Positions 7,336-11,036 of a DNA stretch of 11,036 nt are shown piece after piece. Location: positions 1 through 11,036 of the forward strand of contig NZ_JAWOBT010000053.1 in the NCBI RefSeq assembly GCF_046484155.1, read 5' to 3'. The notes below the pieces were generated by a model. That model was not told where the DNA came from. It ran no database searches and was given only the letters and a program-made list of their open reading frames with translations. Positions within the stretch are counted from its first letter, which is position 1. Every line of letters begins with the position of its first letter. Source of the DNA: Alkalibacterium sp046484155 (lineage in GTDB: Bacteria; Bacillota; Bacilli; Lactobacillales; Carnobacteriaceae_A). The translations under genes were made by a program, and so were the position numbers.

Positions 7336-7364
7336 ATTATGACCAATAACGCGATTTATTTCAA
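7336..7364 (-). promoter_or_regulatory. Sigma-A promoter of the first PII-like/antiporter operon
   Basis: On the minus strand TTGAAA (7364-7359), a 17-base spacer and CATAAT (7341-7336). Transcription would start near 7329 and give a leader of about 80 bases before the ATG at 7249. Confidence 0.65.
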
Positions 7365-7523
7365 GTATTTAATAACAGCTGGTGTGCTGCAACCTGAATT
7401 GTACTATTCGCTAAAATAACATGCCGGAATGATTCTCGAATCAGGAAAAACGTGAGCCCTATCTTGGTGATGGGTTTCCTGCCACCCTAGTTCTTATACG
7501 GTAAGATCTGGGCAATAAAAAAC
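7365..7523. other. Non-coding stretch between promoter and terminator
   Basis: No gene is seen. GGTGATGGGTTTCCTGCCACC (7468-7488) could form a short imperfect hairpin. The stretch lies upstream of the predicted promoter, so it would not be part of the leader; an activator or repressor site is possible but not evident. Confidence 0.3.
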
Positions 7524-7554
7524 GTTCCACAGCTCTCTTTATGAGCTGTGAAAC
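7524..7554 (-). terminator. Second terminator of the distal PII-like/antiporter operon
   Basis: GTTCCACAGCTC (7524-7535), loop of seven, GAGCTGTGAAAC (7543-7554). On the minus strand this is a 12-bp stem with one U-G pair followed by GTTTTTTATTG, a textbook intrinsic terminator. Confidence 0.85.
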
Positions 7555-7557
7555 GAA

Positions 7558-7617
7558 AAACAGCATCTTTTATTTTAATTAAGAATAGTTTCTAATCTAA
7601 AATAAAAGATGCTGTTT
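7558..7617 (-). terminator. First terminator-like hairpin of the distal operon
   Basis: A perfect 20-bp inverted repeat (7558-7577 and 7598-7617) with a 20-base AT-rich loop; the arms begin AAACAGCATC and end GATGCTGTTT. On the minus strand the stem runs into TTTTTCG. It is 3 bases from the next terminator, making a tandem pair after the second antiporter gene. Confidence 0.7.
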
Positions 7618-7759
7618 ATTTGTATCTATTAGTTTCTATTATTATCAGCTGACCTGATGACTTTTTATAAAACAGCCGAGAACACTCCTGACTTTAGTCA
7701 TGAGTGGTTCAATAATGACTATCAGCAAAATGAGGAGCTACAAAACATATAATGGAAGC

Positions 7760-8944
7760 TCACTCATTCTCTGGAGATATTTCTCTCGCTCTAGTCAACG
7801 CTATTTTAGTAGCAATTGGTCCGATCAGTCCGTAAATCAGAGTAGCACTCAGCACCACAGCTCTTATCTGAGGACCGTACATGGGTACGATCGTTTGTGC
7901 GACAGCTATCAACCCGATCGCAACTCCGCCTTGTGGGATAAGTGTTGCGCCTAAATAATTAGCAACTGTTTCAGGAGCATGTGTTAGCTTAGCTCCAATA
8001 TACACACCAGAAATTTTACCGATAACTCTCACCGTAATATAAACTATCCCAATTAAACCGACAGAAGGAACAACGGCTAAGTTTAACTGCGCTCCGGCAA
8101 TGACAAAAAACATGAGATATATTGGCGCAGTTATACGATCGGACAATTCATTCATTGAGGATGAAGATGGAGAGATATTCGTCAATGTAGCTCCCATGAT
8201 CATAGTCGTTAACAATTCAGAAATGCCAAATGATAAAGATAATCCGGCTGCTGAAAACACAAATATAATTAGAATGGCTAGGCGATTACCACTTGTTCGG
8301 AAAAACTTTAACGGCCATTTCATCAGGAATCCCAATACCACACCCACTACTACAGAATAAAATATATCCAGGAATGGACTGAGCGCGGTTAAGAACAAGG
8401 AGATCTCGCCCTGAACCTCTAATAGCGATTGAGCAATTGTTGCAGCGAAACCAAATAATATTAGCGCAAAGGCGTCATCCAATGCGACGACGCTCAGTAA
8501 GGTTTCGGTTACCGGACCTTTTGCTTTATATTCTTTGATCACCATTATGGTGGCCGCCGGTGCTGTTGCTGCTGCTATAGATCCCAGAACTAATGCAAAA
8601 GGTAATTCCACGCCTATAAGTAACAGAGCTGTTGTCACAAAGACTGCTGCTAAGATTGCTTCACAAGCCGCGATTACTATCGGTGTAAAGCCTACCCTTT
8701 TAAAATAACTTCGCTTGAATGATAACCCCACGGTAAACGCAATGAATCCCAAAGTAACTTCTGAGACAAGTTCAAAGTGTTCCAATACTTCTGGCGTAAG
8801 ACCATTTAAAAATGAGGGTCCAAACAGCAACCCGCCTATTAAATATCCTGTAACATTAGGCATTTTAACAAGAGTTGCTAATTGTCCAAAAACTAAACCC
8901 ACTATGAGCATAATAGCAATATATAAAATAATTGATATTTCCAA
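7760..8944 (-). CDS. CPA2-family cation/proton antiporter, Asp-Asp form
   Basis: A 394-residue membrane protein of the same family as its neighbour downstream, again with about 12 hydrophobic segments and no RCK domain. Motifs: MPNVTGYLIGGLLFGP (28-43), ATAPAATIMVIKEYKAKG (126-143), SVVALDDAFALILFG (151-165) with the ion-binding pair D156-D157 typical of electrogenic NapA/NhaA-like exchangers, VRVIGKISGVY (305-315) with the conserved lysine K310, and GATLIPQGGVAIGL (332-345). The start is TTG, eight bases after GAAGG; it aligns with the start of the paralogue. It follows PII-like gene 2 by 45 bases. Likely role is sodium/proton or potassium/proton exchange for pH and salt homeostasis; the ion cannot be read off. 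Confidence 0.92.
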   Translation of the reverse strand: MEISIILYIAIMLIVGLVFGQLATLVKMPNVTGYLIGGLLFGPSFLNGLTPEVLEHFELVSEVTLGFIAFTVGLSFKRSYFKRVGFTPIVIAACEAILAAVFVTTALLLIGVELPFALVLGSIAAATAPAATIMVIKEYKAKGPVTETLLSVVALDDAFALILFGFAATIAQSLLEVQGEISLFLTALSPFLDIFYSVVVGVVLGFLMKWPLKFFRTSGNRLAILIIFVFSAAGLSLSFGISELLTTMIMGATLTNISPSSSSMNELSDRITAPIYLMFFVIAGAQLNLAVVPSVGLIGIVYITVRVIGKISGVYIGAKLTHAPETVANYLGATLIPQGGVAIGLIAVAQTIVPMYGPQIRAVVLSATLIYGLIGPIATKIALTRAREISPENE

Positions 8945-8989
8945 CTTTTTAACCTTCTTTTCTTTATTTAAACACTACTAAAAAATTTC

Positions 8990-9334
8990 TTACTCTCTAA
9001 TACCTTCTTGAAATAATACGGGTACAGCAAACATAATTCCTGTGTTCGGTTCACCGATGTCTTTTAATACTTTTCTGACGGTTTGGCGAGCCAAATCCAG
9101 GTCTTCTTCAGGGATCACACTATAAATCGTTTTATTTTCCGTGTGGCTAGATATAAATAAAGGCTTGATGGTTGAGAATATTCTCGCTTCACTAAGCTGA
9201 GATAAATGCTCTGCCATTCCAACAGAATCTATGACTGTTGCAGCTTGTCCAACTTCGTCATTAAAACTCATTAATAAATCATCCAATAGATCAATATGGT
9301 TTAATACAATTATAAACAATACTTTATTTTTCAT
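8990..9334 (-). CDS. Small PII-like protein 2, partner of the second antiporter
   Basis: A 114-residue paralogue of the protein starting at 7249. Shared blocks: FIIVLNHIDLLDDLLMSF against VIVLNKTDLLNEILTLF, ATVIDSVGM (32-40) against ATVLDSSGM, ENKTIYSV (66-73) against SNSKTIFTV, and GEPNTGIMFAVPV (94-106) with a GI near the end. The loop at about 41-65 (T-loop position) is four residues longer and differs most. I start at the ATG at 9334: AAGGAAG lies seven bases upstream and a promoter is centred near 9380. A longer open frame to 9499 exists but would begin upstream of that promoter, and its extension is not family-like. Confidence 0.8.
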   Translation of the reverse strand: MKNKVLFIIVLNHIDLLDDLLMSFNDEVGQAATVIDSVGMAEHLSQLSEARIFSTIKPLFISSHTENKTIYSVIPEEDLDLARQTVRKVLKDIGEPNTGIMFAVPVLFQEGIRE

Positions 9335-9365
9335 TTTCACACTTCCTTTCTTTAGTCTATATACA

Positions 9366-9393
9366 ATCATACGCTTAAATACTGAATTTTCAA
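9366..9393 (-). promoter_or_regulatory. Sigma-A promoter of the second PII-like/antiporter operon
   Basis: On the minus strand TTGAAA (9393-9388), a 16-base spacer and TATGAT (9371-9366), giving a leader of about 25 bases. AACATT-GTGAAA-AATGTT (9417-9434) lies upstream of the -35 and could bind a regulator. Confidence 0.6.
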
Positions 9394-9535
9394 GCGAGTA
9401 AGGGCTTTCATTGAAAAACATTGTGAAAAATGTTGATAATTCAAATATAAACCGGTATTTACACCAGAATTGGCTCTCTTGAGCTTTCCCAGCTATCATT
9501 TTCTCTATTCAATATAAGGACTCCTATTTTCATGG

Positions 9536-9563
9536 TTGTTATATTATTTTTTTTATGTATACT
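9536..9563 (+). promoter_or_regulatory. Promoter of the acetyltransferase gene
   Basis: TTGTTA (9536-9541), a 16-base T-rich spacer and TATACT (9558-9563). It is divergent from the PII-like/antiporter promoter, which lies about 150 bases away. Confidence 0.6.
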
Positions 9564-9571
9564 GTGGTTGT

Positions 9572-9601
9572 GGGTCTCAAATCATGCAAATTGATAGACC
9601 C
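9572..9601 (+). promoter_or_regulatory. Stem-loop in the acetyltransferase leader
   Basis: GGGTCT (9572-9577) pairs with AGACCC (9596-9601) just after the predicted transcription start. The 18-base loop is AT-rich. It is a short stem, so its role is unsure. Confidence 0.3.
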
Positions 9602-9635
9602 TAATATGATTTATAAAGGAGATTGACACTCGGTT

Positions 9636-10088
9636 ATGTGGCAGTTTAAACACTTTCAAGAATTAGATGCACACGATTTTCATCAAATAATAAAAGAACG
9701 TACGAAAATTTTTGTCGTTGAACAAGGCTGTGCCTATCAAGAAGTGGATGATATCGACTTAAAAGCCATTCATCTTGTAAAAAGACAAAAAAATTCGATT
9801 AAAGCTTACGCACGGATTTACAAAGAAAATCATAAAATAAAAATCGGACGCGTTTTGGTCCCTGGAGAATTTAGAAATGAAGGTCATGGTAAAGAATTGA
9901 TCAAAGTAGCCCTTGATTACGTAAAATGTCATCATCCAAACAGTGATGTGTCTATTCAAGCTGAAGCTTATCTTAAAGATTTTTATGAGAGATTCGGTTT
10001 TGAAACAACGTCTGAGCTTTACTACGATTACGCCATTGGACATTACGACATGCAATTAATGCTGAAAGAACCTGTTTTACAGTACTAA
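9636..10088 (+). CDS. ElaA-type GNAT N-acetyltransferase
   Basis: A 150-residue single-domain GNAT acetyltransferase of the ElaA family (E. coli ElaA is about the same length); substrate unknown. Visible features: RTKIFVVEQGCAYQEVDDID (22-41), the family's conserved N-terminal block; ARIY (59-62); the acetyl-CoA pyrophosphate loop RNEGHGKEL (80-88, RxxGxG); QAEAYLKDFYERFGF (108-122) with the usual tyrosine; and IGHYDMQLML (134-143). AAGGAG lies about 14 bases before the ATG, longer than ideal, but the protein start agrees with the family and no better in-frame start exists. It is monocistronic, with its own promoter and terminator, and diverges from the antiporter operon. Confidence 0.88.
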   Translation: MWQFKHFQELDAHDFHQIIKERTKIFVVEQGCAYQEVDDIDLKAIHLVKRQKNSIKAYARIYKENHKIKIGRVLVPGEFRNEGHGKELIKVALDYVKCHHPNSDVSIQAEAYLKDFYERFGFETTSELYYDYAIGHYDMQLMLKEPVLQY

Positions 10089-10105
10089 TTTCTGAATTGC
10101 GCTGT

Positions 10106-10153
10106 AAAAAACTACCCTGGAGAGATTTTGAATCTCTCCAGGGTAGTTTTTTT
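10106..10153 (+). terminator. Intrinsic terminator of the acetyltransferase gene
   Basis: ACTACCCTGGAGAGATT (10111-10127), loop TTG, AATCTCTCCAGGGTAGT (10131-10147): a perfect 17-bp stem flanked by AAAAA and a seven-base T run. It would also work on the minus strand. Confidence 0.95.
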
Positions 10154-10830
10154 GACACTAGATTATTTTGAGTGGCTTTAAAAAAATTAGTCAGCACATG
10201 AGCAGCATATTGCGCCTGATAGGTCTCCAATAACTAGTTCATCGTTACCGTATCTGGTCGCGACGCACTAATTATGGGGATTTCCGGTACGCTTATCCAA
10301 AAGGCAACGATCGTAGAAGCTATCACGTTGTCTAAAATAACCGCCCATTTTCCCTTCGAAGATACTTTTCATTGAAAATAAGTGGCTACTGACGAATATT
10401 TAAATCTTCAGCGGGCACTTTTGAAATGTTTGGTAGCCACTGAACGAATTGATATTTTCAAGTCGGGACTTAAGTCGACTTCAAGCGACCACTCATTGTC
10501 AGACCAACACTGGGTGAACGCTTATGTCGCTCTCTAATGACCACTCAAAAGTTAGTGACTAACGGGTGGGTATTCGAAGGGCTCTATACTTACTACTCCA
10601 TAACCATCATGCGTTGACTGGTCGCTAACGAGCTCCCTTGAGACCCACTCGCAAACAACCAGGTGCTGAGTAGGCACTCATTGATGCTGCTACTGCACAC
10701 TCGCGAGATGTCCTTCATCGAGTGGTTGCTTAAAAAGACCATACTAGTTACTCAGTATATGAAATGACCGAGTGGGCACTTTACAACCAAAATTAATCAA
10801 ACTAGGCACCCGCCCTATACTTTGTCTTGG
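10154..10830. other. Long gap with a cluster of degenerate GAGTGG-type words
   Basis: No convincing gene is present. About ten copies of a word close to GAGTGG-N-Y-R-CTT occur, in both orientations: forward at 10170, 10381, 10409, 10618, 10668, 10720 and 10770, reverse at 10432-10442, 10483-10494, 10536-10546 and 10640-10650. Neighbouring opposite copies form inverted repeats, for example AGTGGCTAC (10381-10389) with GTAGCCACT (10433-10441). On the minus strand 10372-10187 is one frame broken by a single TAG (10270-10268); it could be a tiny decayed gene but is too short to be sure. Confidence 0.5.
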
Positions 10831-10831
10831 T

Positions 10832-10857
10832 CATGCTCGGCCCTGAAAGCGAGCATG
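10832..10857. repeat. Inverted repeat, 8-bp arms
   Basis: CATGCTCG (10832-10839) and CGAGCATG (10850-10857) with a ten-base loop. There is no T run on either side, so it is not an obvious terminator. Confidence 0.5.
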
Positions 10858-10885
10858 GTCCTACCAACGTGCAAAGAAGGTTGAG

Positions 10886-10911
10886 GCAACTGATCCGACC
10901 GGATCAGTTGC
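10886..10911. repeat. Inverted repeat, perfect 12-bp arms
   Basis: GCAACTGATCCG (10886-10897), AC, CGGATCAGTTGC (10900-10911). GC-rich with no U tail; a stable hairpin or cruciform or a dimeric protein site. Confidence 0.6.
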
Positions 10912-10930
10912 TACTTTATAAAGTTGAAAA

Positions 10931-10965
10931 AAGTAAGCATGAGGATCACATCCTCATGCTTACTT
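10931..10965 (-). terminator. Terminator of the right-edge gene
   Basis: AAGTAAGCATGAGGAT (10931-10946), loop CAC, ATCCTCATGCTTACTT (10950-10965): a perfect 16-bp stem. On the minus strand it is followed by TTTTCAAC, continuing the T run. It lies 24 bases after the stop codon at 10989. Confidence 0.85.
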
Positions 10966-10988
10966 CCCTTTGCTGTCAAGAGTCATAT

Positions 10989-11036
10989 TTAGTTATTAGC
11001 AAACCGGTCGAACTTGTTTTTGGTACCGTTTGCTAT
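10989..11036 (-). CDS. C-terminal end of an unidentified gene (truncated by window edge)
   Basis: The last 15 codons read IANGTKNKFDRFANN and end in TAA at 10991-10989, followed closely by a strong minus-strand terminator. The position relative to that terminator is the main reason to believe it is a real gene end. The tail is basic and polar; nothing in it identifies the family. Confidence 0.5.
   Translation of the reverse strand: MANGTKNKFDRFANN

Noticed and set aside
7365..7523. Riboswitch for ions or c-di-AMP ahead of the antiporter operon
   Set aside because: I could not match any known riboswitch core, and the stretch lies upstream of the predicted transcription start.
7558..7617. Miniature transposable element, suggested by the perfect 20-bp inverted repeat
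   Set aside because: It is too short, has no flanking target duplication, and its place after a gene with a second terminator beside it fits transcription termination.
7700..7954. Plus-strand open frame overlapping the end of the second antiporter gene
   Set aside because: Low-complexity Ser/Tyr/Arg-rich translation antisense to a clear gene; no ribosome site.
9335..9499. N-terminal extension of PII-like protein 2
   Set aside because: It would begin upstream of the best promoter (9366-9393), lacks a matching extension in the paralogue, and the ATG at 9334 has a far better ribosome site.
9973..10230. Minus-strand open frame across the acetyltransferase terminator
   Set aside because: It reads through a perfect terminator stem and antisense to the acetyltransferase; no family features.
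10154..10990. Large structured RNA of the GOLLD or ROOL type, or a CRISPR array
   Set aside because: No tRNA nearby, no recognisable core; the repeated words are degenerate, irregularly spaced and in both orientations, unlike CRISPR repeats.

Overview
The window reads as a piece of a low-GC Firmicutes chromosome, most likely Lactobacillales and perhaps Carnobacteriaceae-like. The basis is the gene order rsmG-parA-parB-DUF951-ychF-DUF1129, the AGGAGG-type ribosome sites, the U-tailed terminators and the mixed ATG/GTG/TTG starts. That gene order is usual near the replication origin in this order of bacteria. Genus is an inference from content only. No rRNA, tRNA, CRISPR, prophage or insertion sequence was recognised.

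Left part (1-5080). A truncated unknown gene runs off the left edge on the minus strand (1-110), with an extended -10 promoter. A 400-bp gap follows; it holds nested inverted repeats and a strong hairpin terminator (471-510). From 4985 leftward to 531 runs a six-gene minus-strand operon: rsmG (16S rRNA methylation), parA and parB (origin segregation, overlapping by 11 bp), DUF951, ychF (ribosome-associated ATPase) and a DUF1129 membrane protein. Just upstream of rsmG lies GTGAAACA-N6-TGTTTCAC, which is the two halves of a parS site in everted order.

Middle (5080-9400). A stretch at about 5258-5640 carries frameshifted remnants of a lost gene, followed by its own terminator. Then come two tandem minus-strand operons of the same design: a small PII-like protein (110 and 114 residues) followed by a CPA2-type cation/proton antiporter (388 and 394 residues) that has only the membrane domain. 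Each operon has its own sigma-A-like promoter, and the two are separated by a double terminator. The pairs are paralogous but diverged: the core ion-binding pair is Asp-Asp in one antiporter and Asp-Asn in the other. The simplest reading is two cation/pH homeostasis modules, each transporter gated by its own PII-like partner, with the two pumps differing in electrogenicity, ion or activity.

Right part (9400-11036). A divergent plus-strand gene encodes an ElaA-type GNAT acetyltransferase and ends in a near-perfect terminator. About 830 bp without a convincing gene follow. That stretch carries some ten degenerate copies, in both orientations, of a GAGTGG-N-Y-R-CTT word that also recurs in other gaps of the window, and then three strong hairpins. 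The last hairpin terminates a minus-strand gene whose final 15 codons enter at the right edge.
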